Source: Xestospongia bergquistia (Eukaryota; Porifera; Demospongiae; Haplosclerida; Petrosiidae). From it: a DNA stretch of 64,000 bases. The notes under the pieces are model-generated. The model did not search any database, had not been told where the DNA came from, and worked only from the letters and a program-made list of their open reading frames with translations. The stretch covers positions 62,001 through 126,000 of the forward strand of contig OZ014416.1 of the NCBI GenBank assembly GCA_963965975.1. Direction: 5' to 3'. The translations under genes and the position numbers were made by a program. The number at the start of each line of letters is the position of its first letter. Position 1 is the stretch's first letter. Below, piece by piece: positions 1 through 12,385 of the stretch.

Positions 1-1250
1 CTCTGTTTAAAGTATAGAAATGAAGTCCATTGACCTACAACAATGTTACAGAGAGTTATTAAAAATTCCTTCATTATATATATATACATAATGTGTCCAT
101 TTTATAACTCACTATTCCACTATCAAATAATTCTTTACACATTTTAACAGCAAGATCAACTCCATAATTTCTAACAGCAACATCATTATCTTTAATAGGT
201 AATATAACATCACGTATTGCTTGAGGCACTTCAAGTTTGGACAACTTTGTAAGATGACGCAATGACTCATAGCCTTGTATAGGCAGAATACCCGGTATTA
301 TAGGGACAGTAATACCCACCTCACGACAATCACGATAAAATTTAAGATATGTTGACGTTTCAAAGAAGAGTTGTGTAATAATAAAATCAGCACCTGCATC
401 AACTTTTTCCTTAAGATGAATAATATCACTGTAATAGTCTGGACACTCAGGGTGTCCATGAGGATATCCTATATCGTTAGAAATAATAAATAATACTGAT
501 CCATAACTTTACCAGCAACACATATAGTAAAATAGTCTCCAAATTCTGCTCTGATATGTTTCACAAGATCAATAGCATAATTAAACCCATCTTTATTAGG
601 GGTCCACTCATTAGATTCTGGTGGATCTAAAACAAGTTATTATAATATATTCAATTTTTAGAATTACTTACCTCCTCTTAATGCTAGTATATTCTTTATA
701 CCAAGTAACTTGGCCTTCGTCAAATATTGAGTGATCTCATCTTTAGTAGAACTAGCACAAGTTAAATGTAACATTGTATCAAGTCCACAAAATGTCAATG
801 CTGTACTAGCTATCCTCATTGAACTTGTCTCCTGATCTCCACCTTTAACAACATCAAAACTATCAATATCTATTGACTCTTACCTGGATTTCCAGCTGCG
901 TGCCATGTGACATCACAAAAAAGAGGACCTCCTGAGAACATGCGATCAAAACGAGCAATTAAATTACTAGCTCCAGCTGGAGTACGTGGAGGGAAAAACT
1001 CCAAAGAAAAGAATCGATCTCCCCCATCAATGTGACTTTGTATCTTATCAATAAGATTAGTTGATGCATTGAAAGGAGATGAAGAACGTGGGATATTATC
1101 AGTACTACCACTACGAGAGGAACCAGCTGAGGATGGTACACCACTACTGCTACTACTTGGATAGGGCCATCCCCTCTCTGACTGAGTTAGAGGACCAAAT
1201 GTGGGAGCAGATTGAACCCTTTGAAAAGCATACTCACTCCCATCAGCCAT
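1..1250 (-). CDS. MTHFR: Methylenetetrahydrofolate reductase, N-terminal catalytic part (runs off left edge)
   Basis: Reduces 5,10-methylene-THF to 5-methyl-THF using FAD and NAD(P)H in folate/one-carbon metabolism. Five exons can be read on the minus strand: about 884-1250, 672-844, 512-626, 115-466 and 1-34. The first carries the family signature [11 protein letters not shown], then FDRM and CDVTWHAAG. Later exons give LRGDP, AGYPHGHP-type sequence, [12 protein letters not shown] and, at the very edge, [10 protein letters not shown]. Together these cover most of the catalytic TIM barrel. The first ATG in frame is at 1250 ([11 protein letters not shown]); the reading frame is open further upstream but without ATG. 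The N-terminal ~75 residues are a Ser/Pro-rich extension, like the regulatory phosphorylated tail of animal MTHFR. The SAM-binding regulatory domain would lie outside the window. Introns are about 40-80 bases. Confidence 0.93.
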
Positions 1251-3881
1251 TTCTAATCTAGAAACTCGTTCGACCTTCACATGTGTTCACCACGCCTTAC
1301 TAGCGATCGTTATAAAAATATTTTACAAGTTATATAATTAATATAATAATATTAATATTCATAGCTTTCACTAATCAAACGTGGACACATACCACATCAT
1401 ATGCTTTCATTATTTTGTTAGTTAATTAGACAAAGCAACCAAGCTACAAACCAATAATAGAATTACAACTACCCACATTATATGTGAGGTACACTGATCC
1501 TTTAGGACAACCATAGCAGTACTACAAGTTATATAATTAACAGATGGTAATAATTAAGATGTTATAACATTTTTGGTATAAGTGACATAATTAACAGTAG
1601 AACAAATATATGTGGGTTCCAATTCTCAGAATTACAATTATTATATAATATATTAGGAATGTGAACTATATTGATCTGCTGTTGTTGTTTGTATCAGATG
1701 ATCCTGTTCTCACACACTCTGTATGACAAGTGCATGAATATCATTAGATATCAATGTGACTCCTCCAGCTAACAAAGTACATGACACCTTCCTCATGTTA
1801 CAAAAGGCCCACACATCATTAATCAATATATTAATACATTATTAATCAAAACTTATAACAGTAACCACTTTATAGTAGTCAAGCCTAAGAACTGTAGGTC
1901 TGTTCTTTCAAGTTGGTCAGCACTTATTTCCCAAGTTTTTTAGTACAAAGCATATTTGATTTAGCAGGTAGTGTGTCCTCCTAACCATACAATTCATTGA
2001 TAAGGTATCTCTAACCAACATGTGGTTAACATTATGCCATCGCAACATATGTCAACTTTGAAAGTGTCTTTTATCATTTTTAGTTAACAGTTCTCCGCTA
2101 TACAACAACATTTATTAACATGTTACAACAAAAATCAACTAAACACACGATACATCTCGTCAATTTGGGGCTTAAACCACAAATGTGTAAACTATGAGTT
2201 AGTCAATGATCCGTTCGTTAGTTTGTTATTTGGTTACACAGTCTCATAATTATATTTTGTGAAATATAGCAACTCATTGTACTATGCTTATGTCTACCAG
2301 ACCTCCAGATGTTATATAATCAATTACTGCTACTGTTATTAGGGGAAGTACTCTACTACTAACTAAAATTCTAGAGATCCTTACAATTACATATTTATTG
2401 ACACTAGTTAACAAAATATTATGTTCACTGTCTCTCAACAGCATTTTTATCATGTTAACAAACCACTAGCTATATCCCATATTATATATACTATATATTA
2501 TACATAAGACAATCAATGTACAACTTGACAGGTTAAAGACGGAAGAATATTGCAAACGTTTAGTTATATAAAGAAGTGGGGAGACAGAATGTCTGTATTG
2601 TATAATAACTTAATTACATAATATATTATATTACACATTGACTTCGTCTATTTAAACATTTAAAATTTTATGAATTTGATAGGTTTCTGTTTTGTTGACT
2701 AAGTTGCTAGGGATAGTTATAACTTACTATCATATTGTCATGTCACTAGAACAGTCAATGTATACAAAGAGTAAAGGAGTGGTGAAAAGATATTTTAAGA
2801 AGACATTGTCTGTATGTGTGTGTGTGTGTGTGTGTGTGTAACATTAGTGGTTTCCATGACACACCTGTCAGACCAATCAAAAGATTCATTCACTTTGACT
2901 TTATACTATTGGTCACTAAACAAAACAAGAAATACATATAATTCAATTAACAGTATATACTGCACATTGTACAGGGGAAATTGTTCTAGTGTGAGAATTG
3001 GATACTAATACATGTAACATTAGCAACTTCCTCTGTATTGTTGTAACCAGTACAACTATCCTAGAAATACACAAAATCTGGTTACCGTATAATTACATGA
3101 CCACAAATTGGATGAGTAGAGTTAGACAAAAGTTATCATAGTAACTAACAAGCTAGGCTATTATAATTATGTATTACATTATTTATAGAAACTATAAAAG
3201 ATAGATTTTTCACCGTTATCATATCAGGAGATGTAGTAAATGAGTGCATGAAATAGTGAGTGGTTCTAATAGAAAATATAGTAGTTTGTAAACATGTAAT
3301 CCAATGCTGAGGACACAGTGCCAATAACTGGGATATACACACTTATTTGTGGAACTAGAAATTCAGGAGCAATAAAAAATTGCAGTGTACAGGAATAGCC
3401 AACTCTTTATGGTTCCATTAAGTACTTCAATTATCATAAGCATCTTGTTGAGACTCAACAAACTCATATAATTTTGTTAAGTTATTTAAGATAAAAGTCC
3501 TCAGACATATATAATAAAATTGAGTACCTTTTATGTAGTGCAAATTAAAATAATTTAATGAACAATGACATGTTTCTCTCTAATGTTTATGGTTTGCTAA
3601 TTAAATATGGACATATAGAGACTAGATTGCTTGCCAGCTTGTTTACTTTGAGTTGGAACACAATATGACATGATTATATTACAAATAAGGTGTGAGAAAA
3701 TGTTGGATAGCTTTAATTACGGCATTGTTAGTTTACGGAGATATGCGGAAATTTAAAGCTATAAATCGCAGTACAACAATTCTTATCAGTACTTCACTCA
3801 GTGAGCAAATCAAAAGATTCTCCGAGATAACGCTGAAATCAAAAGAAGTATCATAATAAAAAAAATATGACTGCAGCCGTA
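1251..3881. other. Gene-poor AT-rich intergenic stretch
   Basis: No exon with convincing coding character and flanking splice sites was found on either strand over about 2.6 kb. It holds only AT-rich sequence and one (TG)n tract. It should contain the MTHFR promoter near its left end and any 5' exon of the next plus-strand gene. This is the longest gene-free interval in the window. Confidence 0.6.
2814..2839. repeat. (TG)n microsatellite
   Basis: Perfect run of about 13 TG dinucleotides in the intergenic interval. Confidence 0.95.
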
Positions 3882-4398
3882 ATGGAGGATTTCAGTGTAA
3901 GTTGACGATAAATAATGATAACAGTATTTACTACTATTACTGTGGAATATTATTATATTTAAAGTAGATAAGTAAAGTTTGCAACAGTGACGTTTTACTT
4001 TAAATTTGCTTTTTAAAACTATATATAGAACGATAGCATAGTCAATATGTTTGCATTGATCAGCAGAGTGGAGCATCAAATTCATAGAATTATCACACCT
4101 ATAGGTAGCTTTCCTCCAATCTTACTTAACACTGTTTTAGCCTTTGACTGCACAGTTGATAATTATGGTAATTGTACCCAACTTATAGTTGCACTGTTTA
4201 CTGACAAGATACCTTCTTTGTAAGTCTAGTCGTTACCCTCCCTACTGTCTGTGGCTTCTAGATTTACTTTCCACCTTCTGCATGGCGGTTGTCATCAGCT
4301 GAAACAACAGCTGTGAACTAGTACATGAATCTCATTTAATTCTCATAACATATTAATTGTCATCCCACTTTACTCACACATTGTATTATTGGATATAG

Positions 4399-5484
4399 GT
4401 CACATCAGATAAGCTAGAAGAGTGGAAGGATGTTCTACCTCGAGCTGGTCCCAAATATCGATTAGGAATGTATTTTGATACGATACATGAAATACCTGAA
4501 TTTGATGCAGTGATAGAACCCGAAGGAGGATATCAAAGTTGTTGGGAGAGTGAGACAGAATTACAAACTGACGATGATAATGGAAGTTTCTTGTTCTCAA
4601 AACTAGATGGTGACTCAGCATCTGTTATATGTGTAGATGAAGATGAAGCTATGGAGTTAATAGAGAGATGGAAGTTAACAAGACAACAAAAAGTACCTCA
4701 AATAGGAGATATTCCTGACAACAGAAAAAATGAAAATCCATATGATAATATTGAAGAACAAGATGGAGAACATGTCTATGAGACAATTGATGATTGCATC
4801 GAAGAATACCAAATTTTTGTCTGCAATGATGAGAGATCATCACCTCAAGAGACACCTACAAAAACTGCAGTCACTCACAGAAATAGCAAAATAACCTCGC
4901 CCACTTACAAACCAAAACGAGCAAACTCATTACCTTTCTCACAACCAGAGATCCCTCTCAAATACACTAGGAAATACTCTGACTGCACAGAATATTCTAA
5001 ACATGCAAAACGACATCATCGTACACCACCTAGTGATAGAATCTATTCTAGCCTTCATCCACCACCTCTTCCTCCTCCCAACCCTATCACTGAACAACCA
5101 GAATATGAACACTTGCACAGACTACCACAAACTAAATCAATTGTTCCAGAGAACAAGAAAACATCTCCTAGCCATCAAATCATTTTAAAACACAAAGGCA
5201 AAGAGTATGTGTTACCAGTGACCGATAACACAGCCAAACCAAGAAGACATTCAAGTAGTGGGGCTTCTCCAAAACATTCAAGTGGTCCTGGACTCCCGTT
5301 CTCTCCCTCTACTGCCAGTCATCTCAGCAGTCTGTATTCAACAATCCCACATTCAACACGTCGTCAAGGTAGTCCACCACAATCAGATGTCCAACAAAAT
5401 AAACGCAAAATAAAACATAACTCAGCACACGGCAGTGTAACTAGTTCACAAAGTTCTCACGTTACCTTATATGGCATGTTGTAA
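4399..5484 (+). CDS. Tyrosine-motif scaffold-like protein with an ITAM (3' exon; 5' end uncertain)
   Basis: I do not recognise the family. The open exon starts after an AG acceptor at 4397-4398 and runs 361 codons to TAA. An internal ATG is at 4468, but the frame is open back to the acceptor (VTSDKLEEWKDVLPR), so upstream coding exon(s) are likely. One candidate is a five-codon exon at 3882-3896 (MEDFS) ending in GTGTAAGT, in compatible phase. The N-terminal third is acidic. It contains YDNI, eight residues, then YETI (nt 4741-4788), an exact match to the ITAM spacing YxxI/L-x(6-8)-YxxI/L. Further YxxL/I sites are YSSL, YEHL, YSTI and YGML, with a proline stretch PPPLPPPNP that resembles an SH3 ligand. 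The rest is low-complexity Ser/Pro/Lys. No membrane segment or signal peptide is seen, so a cytosolic adaptor substrate of tyrosine kinases is the inference. Confidence 0.6.
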   Translation, partial: VTSDKLEEWKDVLPRAGPKYRLGMYFDTIHEIPEFDAVIEPEGGYQSCWESETELQTDDDNGSFLFSKLDGDSASVICVDEDEAMELIERWKLTRQQKVPQIGDIPDNRKNENPYDNIEEQDGEHVYETIDDCIEEYQIFVCNDERSSPQETPTKTAVTHRNSKITSPTYKPKRANSLPFSQPEIPLKYTRKYSDCTEYSKHAKRHHRTPPSDRIYSSLHPPPLPPPNPITEQPEYEHLHRLPQTKSIVPENKKTSPSHQIILKHKGKEYVLPVTDNTAKPRRHSSSGASPKHSSGPGLPFSPSTASHLSSLYSTIPHSTRRQGSPPQSDVQQNKRKIKHNSAHGSVTSSQSSHVTLYGML

Positions 5485-5966
5485 TAATTTATTTGTGTCT
5501 CATTATAAGAGTTGGCATTATATTATGTTGAACATAATATTGATCATTTAATAATTTTTCTTTCCTTTCTTTTTCTGTTTCCAAGATGACTTGGTACTTT
5601 TTTATAAGTTAGCAACTTGAACTTGACATTTTAAACAAGCTTAAACAAGCTGAGTACAACACTGGGTTAGCACAGACACACACACATGCATTATGTAGGC
5701 GTATACTATCTTGCTATGCCAGGTATCCACTAGCTACGCAAACAACACTCAATTGTGTTAACTGATGTAGCAGTAGTTATGATAACAGTACCTGTGACAG
5801 GATTGCTTAGTATGTAGACAGATCATTAGCTAAATATGTCATTTGTCTAGTACATCAATTTTACAATAAAATCACATGATTAACAACAGGAATGTAACAA
5901 CTGTAACATTCATTGGAAATAGAATGTTCTCAAGCCATTTTGGCTGGAGTATTTACTACATGTACA
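5485..5966. other. Intergenic region between two convergent 3' ends
   Basis: About 480 bases between the stop of the ITAM protein gene and the stop of GTF2H2. Nothing coding is seen. It should hold both 3' UTRs. A short direct repeat (taaacaagct twice) lies near 5640-5660. Confidence 0.5.
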
Positions 5967-8900
5967 TTATGGGTTAGTTTGAAGAAGGCTCTGACAACCA
6001 GGACAATTATGAAGAGTTTCATGACAATACAGATCACAATCTATACAATAACACTGCTTACAATCTGGACACATATACATCTAAAAAGAGAGAGATGATC
6101 ACTGTGTCTCAAATGGATTTTTGATATACTGTTTAAAGTAAACTAAATTTTATTCCAGTAAGGTGTTGAAAGATAAACATTATTATCATATCAAATCTAG
6201 TTCATTGAAAGTACACTTACTAATAGAAGTAATACTTATTATGAAAGATAAACACTACATGAGGTTATATCGTATTGTGGTTAGGGGAAACCAGTCATTC
6301 ACTTAGACTAGAGACAACCCTCGATGAGAACATGTAACAGAAGCTAACAAAAGCTAATGAGCACTAATATATCATTGCACACAGCAGCCAGATAAAAACT
6401 TATTAATATTCATATCCCTACAATACATATAACATTACCAAAAATACTATTAATATAACAAGATTAGCATAAATTGATTATGCTCGCTCAACATAAGGCT
6501 GCTTTATTATATAATAAAGTTAAAACCACAATAGGTTATGGGGAACATATTGTATTTTACCTCAGAATTTAATGATGTTTGACAACCAAAGCAATATATT
6601 TGTGAAGTACTAGAGAATGTGACAATAAGTCAAGTAACCCCTCAATTGTCAAGTGCTAATTAGAGACACAATACAATGAATGCAATTACTAACTTTGTAT
6701 CAATTTGTACTTCATGAAACATTGCTAATGGAAATAAATGATGATACGATCTGATAAGATGAGGTGCCAAGACTAATGTCAAACCTAAAAAAATAAAATT
6801 TTCCAGGTCATAATTATCACTGTTTTCTAGTACATTCTGTCAGTTACTAAATAAATGTGTTGGAGTACAGGATATAAGTTACTATACTATCTATCCTAAC
6901 AGAGAACATTGTCTCCACCGCAACACTTCGAGTATGTAGTAGAACCGCAACAGTTCCAGTATGTATACAATGATTTATAATGGCATAATGTTATCTTATA
7001 CATAACTGTTTATAGTATCAGTTTCACAAAATATGCTAAAACTAACATTCTTGTATCAGCTCAGTTGGCGTCATAAAGTCTAGTCGTGTCAAAAGGGGAA
7101 CTCACCACACGTGATACATTCTACAGGTAATTCACAATACTTTGAGTGACACTATATCAAAGAAAACCAATTGAAATACTATTAAAGTTTCATCACAATA
7201 TTTGATAAGTAGTCAAAAGAATCGAACATCAAAGATATAAGTTTATTGTTATAATGATACCAAATATGGGACAATAGCTTAGTAATGGCTTCATATTACC
7301 TTAAACATTATATTGACAGGAAGATACAATTATAAACGTACTCCAATACACAATACCATGTAAACAATGTTGAGAATGTTATCGTACGTAGGAAGACAAC
7401 AACTTGCTTAACTCCCAACTCACATTTGTTGTTCATTTTTAAAAATACTTATTTAATTTATCGGATGAATGTTTGTGGTTTATAGTAATATACATTGTTA
7501 TGTAATCTTACACATCTGACCTGAGGACAATGATAGCCAGTTGATGTAATATACTCATTGGACTTTGTATCTAAATGACTAGCCAAGAAACATGATTTAG
7601 TTAATTACAAATATACCTACCACATACACAATGATATGGGGCCAGCACTTACATGTTGAGGGAATCCTATCAAAGAAACACCAATATTATATCTGTGGTC
7701 ATGTCTCTAAGTGTAGTGTTCCAGATACGCCTACAATATCCTGGATCCACCCTACTATCTTAATTAAGTTATATGATTCCATAGCAACAAAGTGGCCATT
7801 GTTATAATTAGCTGACCATACAAATATCAATTACACAAAAGTACTTAACTTACCCATTTTAATTAAGGTAGCAGCAGATGAGGCCTATTGACAGGCAATT
7901 AAACAAACAATTAAACACAATTAGTAATAATTATAGAAACAATACTTTAGCAATGGGGGGCCTGCAATGCTGCATGACCAGATCACGATAATGGACCTCA
8001 TCCAATATAACATTATATGAACCTATTAAATTAGTATTAAAAACAAGTTTGACAAGTTTTTACACCTTGTGTTTTCTGACATATTGTCTGACAAAGTCTA
8101 ACTTGAGCTCCTAGTCCAATTATAGAACATTGAATATTTTGCTGAGATAATTCCTAATATATGAAATCAATATATCATCATAATAATGTCATCCTTTTAC
8201 CTCAATTGTATTAAAGATATTACCAGGATCACAAGATGACAATGATCCATGAATGACTAACAGTTCCCGACTTGCATGAGATGGTACATGTCTATGACAT
8301 GACATCTTTCCATAATGCACATTCCATGTCTCACATATCACACATGTCACACATCACACTATCACATATTACATTATTACATATATCACGTTATTACACA
8401 TGTCACACATCACACTATCGTATATTACATTATTACATATATCATGTTATTACACATGACACACATCACACTATCATATATTACATTATTACATATATCA
8501 CGTTATTACACATGTCACACATCACACTATCATATATTACATTATTACATATATCACGTTATTACACATGTCACACATCACACTATCATATATTACATTA
8601 TTACATATATCACGTTATTACACATGTCACACATCACACTATCATATATTACATTATTACATATATCACGTTATTACACATGTCACACTATCACATATTA
8701 CATTATTACATATATCACGTTATTACACATGTCACACATCACACTATCATATATTACATTATTACATATATGATGTTATTACACATGTCACACTATCACA
8801 TTATCACATGTATTATACCTGAGAAGTTTGAGAGCTAAATCCATTGCATTTTGTAATGAGGTTTCTCCTGAACATTGGTGACACTGTTGAAGAGCTGTCT

Positions 8901-9558
8901 TGTGTAATCTGGGATTACCTAGAATCTTATGAATATTTATAAGTTAAACCACTAGTCTACCTGATAAATCTGATAATTTCAGAGCTTTACCATCTCGAGT
9001 AGCAAGTAGACCAATCTGAGATTATTTCATGATAATTACTATTTATTAATAAGGTACCTGAGATATTGGATTTTGATCAAAAAATTCATCCAAAAATTTC
9101 TCCAGCACCTAATTAGTGGGTGGAGTCACAGTTGTCACAGACCCTATTCACTTACTGCTTTTGTGCACGAAAAGCGATCTGGCCGAAGATCTTTATCTTC
9201 CATAGACGACGTCATATCCAAAACCACTATTAAATGACGCATCTGGAAGAGCAAGTTATAGAAACAAGTTTAAATAGTTATAGTAACTGACCATTCCAAG
9301 TTTCATTTGACGATGATGATCAAATAACCTACATATATTAAATATTTATTTACAACATGTGTTAATAACATTCCATACTTTCTCCTCTTAACTTTGTACA
9401 TTCTACTATCATCTGGTGCCACAAGATGACCTTCAAAATCTTCTTGGATAGCTTCCCTGGAGAGAACATTGTCAAGTTCCTTACTAAGACACACCCACTC
9501 ACCAAGGTCTCTCATACTCGGCCTCCCAAGTGTAACCTTGTTCAGTATCTTCATCCAT
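5967..9558 (-). CDS. GTF2H2: TFIIH core subunit p44 (GTF2H2 / Ssl1)
   Basis: Subunit of transcription/repair factor TFIIH; p44 stimulates the XPD helicase in nucleotide excision repair and promoter opening. About 17 small exons can be followed in family order. They start at ATG 9558 ([19 protein letters not shown]), then [18 protein letters not shown], and the vWA-like start [20 protein letters not shown]. Next come [55 protein letters not shown] and TLIKMGFPQH. The zinc region follows: [45 protein letters not shown], and a last exon (5967-6080) with [16 protein letters not shown] and HNCPGC before TAA. All expected cysteine pairs are present, so it looks complete and functional. The intron between exons at 8822-8929 and 8201-8291 is enlarged by a satellite. 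It is head-to-head with the next plus-strand gene (296 bases between ATGs). Confidence 0.93.
8338..8810. repeat. 56-bp tandem repeat (satellite) inside a GTF2H2 intron
   Basis: About eight units of a 56-base repeat containing cacatgtcacacatcacac, with near-identical copies and two shortened units near 8685-8700 and 8785-8800. Because 56 is not a multiple of 3 and the unit lacks plus-strand stops, all three plus frames stay open, which produces spurious repetitive reading frames up to 188 codons. The array fills nearly all of one minus-strand GTF2H2 intron (about 8292-8821), which is otherwise as short as its neighbours. Confidence 0.93.
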
Positions 9559-9660
9559 ATTGGTATTTCTTGAGGTCTCTAACATGAGGCCATGCTATGT
9601 TATTTAATATACGGAGATAACATCTGTTTTTAGTGCATTTTATTTCTATGTAAATTTCAG

Positions 9661-9678
9661 AACGTTTCCGTAAACGTT
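9661..9678. promoter_or_regulatory. Perfect 7-bp inverted repeat in a divergent promoter
   Basis: AACGTTT-ccgt-AAACGTT, followed by a partial further copy (CGTAAAC). It lies midway between the GTF2H2 start (9558) and the astacin-like gene start (9855). A dimeric transcription-factor site is possible; the factor is unknown. Confidence 0.4.
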
Positions 9679-9745
9679 CGTAAACTTTGTTCATGATGAG
9701 TGGGCGTAATAGCACATGTTCGGGTGGAGCTCATTCAGTACACAT

Positions 9746-9753
9746 TATAAAAG
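9746..9753 (+). promoter_or_regulatory. TATA box of the astacin-like gene
   Basis: TATAAAAG about 100 bases upstream of the ATG at 9855, in the correct orientation for the plus-strand gene. Confidence 0.55.
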
Positions 9754-9854
9754 GACGTTTTTATTCTTCATGTGATGTACTGTTACTCTCTAGATAACAA
9801 AAATACTTAATTGGATTCTCTTCAGTAGTTCTTATTCCAGTCTAACTTGACATA

Positions 9855-12293
9855 ATGCTGTATTATTGGCTCTTTCAGATAACAAGTCTCCTGTCTTTGA
9901 GTATCTCTGCATTGCCAGTACAAAATCTAGAGCCTAAATCTGATGTCTCTCCAACAGTGCATTACAACCCATGCTCCACAGGTAAGCTTCTATTACAAAA
10001 TGTAATATTTGAATAATACATATGTTTAATACTATAGAAATAAGGAACTATTTTGGTAATACATCAATGAAAGTAGTTAACAACATTGTAAATAAATCCA
10101 GCATTCAATTGACATACAAAAACATAGGATAAACCATCCCATTGACTATCTTCCTCTTTCCCAGCTAGAATTACCACTAATCAAACAACCGCACTAAGCC
10201 TTATCAATTGTACTATTTGTACTACCTTTTAGTTAGGACCGCTCAGTAATGATATTCATAATATTGACCATATTCACAAAATATCATTATCATAATTGTC
10301 ATCACATCAAGGTTGGGCAAATTCTTCCATCATATGAATATTTTTTTATCTTATAGAACCATATCACTCTGGCTCACAGTGGCCGAATGGAATAATCCCA
10401 TACAGGTTTAATCCAAATGTAGCAGGTACACTCTCAGCATAATAGATTGTAGTTATGTAATTAATAGTCTCAAGAGGTAGCACGTGTCAATGGCAGCTAC
10501 CCTCTGGAGAGAAGTTGATGACATACCAGTCATTATGTTCATTATGTGTGGCTATCACAACAACGTCGACGTTCTGCTGAAAAACAACAGCTCTAGTACT
10601 ATAGGTTTAGCATAAGAATGCTTGAAATTCAATGCATTTTCGTTACACAAGACATGACTTATTTTCTAACAAAACATGTGGTACATTCTTGTCCAAACAT
10701 ATAGCAACTAAGTACATTCATGACTAGACCTATACTTGGTATGTAGCCAACGTTTATCTATCTCTTTTGATCTAGATTCTTTTCGCAGTGCAGTTTATGT
10801 TGCCATACAAACAGTAGAAAATACATCATGTGTACAGTTTCTTCCACAAACAATCCAGTCAGATTATGTACATATACATTATGGAGAGAGGTATTCTGTC
10901 TGTTAATATGGTTCTAGATTTGTTACTATTTTAATTAGATGTTGTTCTTATACTGGCAAATTAGGAAATGGTCAACAATTTTTGTATGTATCTGAAATAT
11001 GTATTGACGAAAATGAGACACTGTCTGATACAATCAATAAAGTAACTGGTGTTGTTGGTGACAATGAATGTGAGAGTAAGTCCCCTCTCATTATTATAAT
11101 AACACACCATATGGTATTTCCTGAGCAGGTACTTGTGGAGGAAGTATACTTGTTGCTCCTGGTACATATGGAGTGATTGAATCACCTGGAAGTGGACGAT
11201 ATCCACCAAATAAAGATTGTCTTTGGAAATTATGGCTTTCAGAAAATGAAACATTACAGCTAAAATTTGCAGAGTTTGAATTAGAACATGGGGAACTATG
11301 TAACTATGACTATCTCAATATTATTGAGGAAGACTCCTTTGGAAATTTACTTTCCAATACAAAATTATGTGGCTCTCATTCAATTTCAATGAACTCAACA
11401 GCAAGTGTTGTGTCAATACATTTTCATTCTGATAGTGACATTGAAGCAGGTGGATTTAAACTCATATATTCCCTTTATGATGGTATGTGGTAATATCACT
11501 CTATATATAATATTTCTCCCTAATAAAGTGCTCTGTGCTGTTAACAATGGTGGATGCTCTCAAATATGCATTTCCGATGAACAAGGCCATAAAACTGGTT
11601 GTGGCTGTTATGCAGGTTATGAACTAAGTTATGATGAAACATCTTGTCAAGGTAAAAGTTGACAACGATAACAATTACCAGTTCATATTATATATAGATA
11701 TAAATGAATGTCGTGCTAAAATTTGCCATCAACGTTGCAAAAATACACATGGATCATACTACTGTCATTGTAGCCGAGGGTATGGACTGGCAGCAGATTT
11801 AAAGACATGCATCAGTAAGCAGTAATCATGAAGTATTATAACATCCTAACATCTTGCTATAGAGTGTGGTGGCAGTTATAATATTTCTTCTGCTGTCATC
11901 TCCTCTCCTCGTTATCCTTCAAACTATCCTCCCTACCAAAACTGCCAATGGACTATTACCATTTGGCCTGGACATTACCTCAATATTACAATAAAACATC
12001 TCAACATTGCTACAACAAATCGATGTTTGTTACATCATCTTCGCCCAGCTGATGGCAACTTTAGATATAAGAGACGACTCTGTGGAAATAAGACCAATAT
12101 CCAATATATACTCCACAAAAAATCCAATACAACATTTAGATTTGTCTCCAAAGCAAACATCACATCACAACAACACACAGGTTTTGAGTTAGCATATGAA
12201 CAAGTGCCCATTGCTTCACTCACTCCAGTACAACTTGACACAGTCTATGTTAATGGTAATCCTATACCATACAACTCACATCCATGGTTCTAG
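9855..12293 (+). CDS. Secreted tolloid-like protein with degenerate (catalytically dead) astacin domain, CUB-EGF-EGF-CUB
   Basis: Eight exons: 9855-9981, about 10357-10428, 10776-10890, 10939-11075, 11129-11482, 11529-11651, 11698-11814, 11863-12293, with phases that agree. The start gives a signal peptide ([19 protein letters not shown]). An astacin fold follows: [11 protein letters not shown], then [26 protein letters not shown] and [13 protein letters not shown]. Where active astacins have HExxHxxGxxH, this protein reads [12 protein letters not shown], so every zinc ligand and the catalytic Glu are absent; no Met-turn region follows. Next are a CUB domain (CGGS to GGFKLIYS), an EGF (NNGGCSQIC), a calcium-binding EGF ([14 protein letters not shown]) and a second CUB ([10 protein letters not shown] onward), ending at TAG. 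Architecture resembles a shortened BMP1/tolloid. A binding, decoy or scaffold role is inferred; the active relative lies at 29313-33467. Confidence 0.85.
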
Positions 12294-12385
12294 TATCACA
12301 TCTGAATCCCCAACACTTGTGTACATGACAAATTCAACAGATGTATTATAAAGATAAAAAAAATTGGCAATATTTTGTAAAAATT

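Noticed and set aside
1079..1261. 60-codon plus-strand frame over MTHFR exon 1
   Set aside because: Antisense to a well-supported exon with conserved MTHFR residues.
5913..6098. 61-codon plus-strand frame
   Set aside because: Overlaps the last GTF2H2 exon on the minus strand, which has the conserved CxxC zinc pairs.
8272..8838. 188-codon His/Tyr/Thr-rich plus-strand frame
   Set aside because: It is the translation of the 56-bp satellite, open in all three plus frames, and lies within an intron of the opposite-strand GTF2H2.
9303..9554. 83-codon frame as one exon
   Set aside because: It reads through a true intron (9457-9502); the correct join gives [15 protein letters not shown] in another frame and fits the p44 N terminus.
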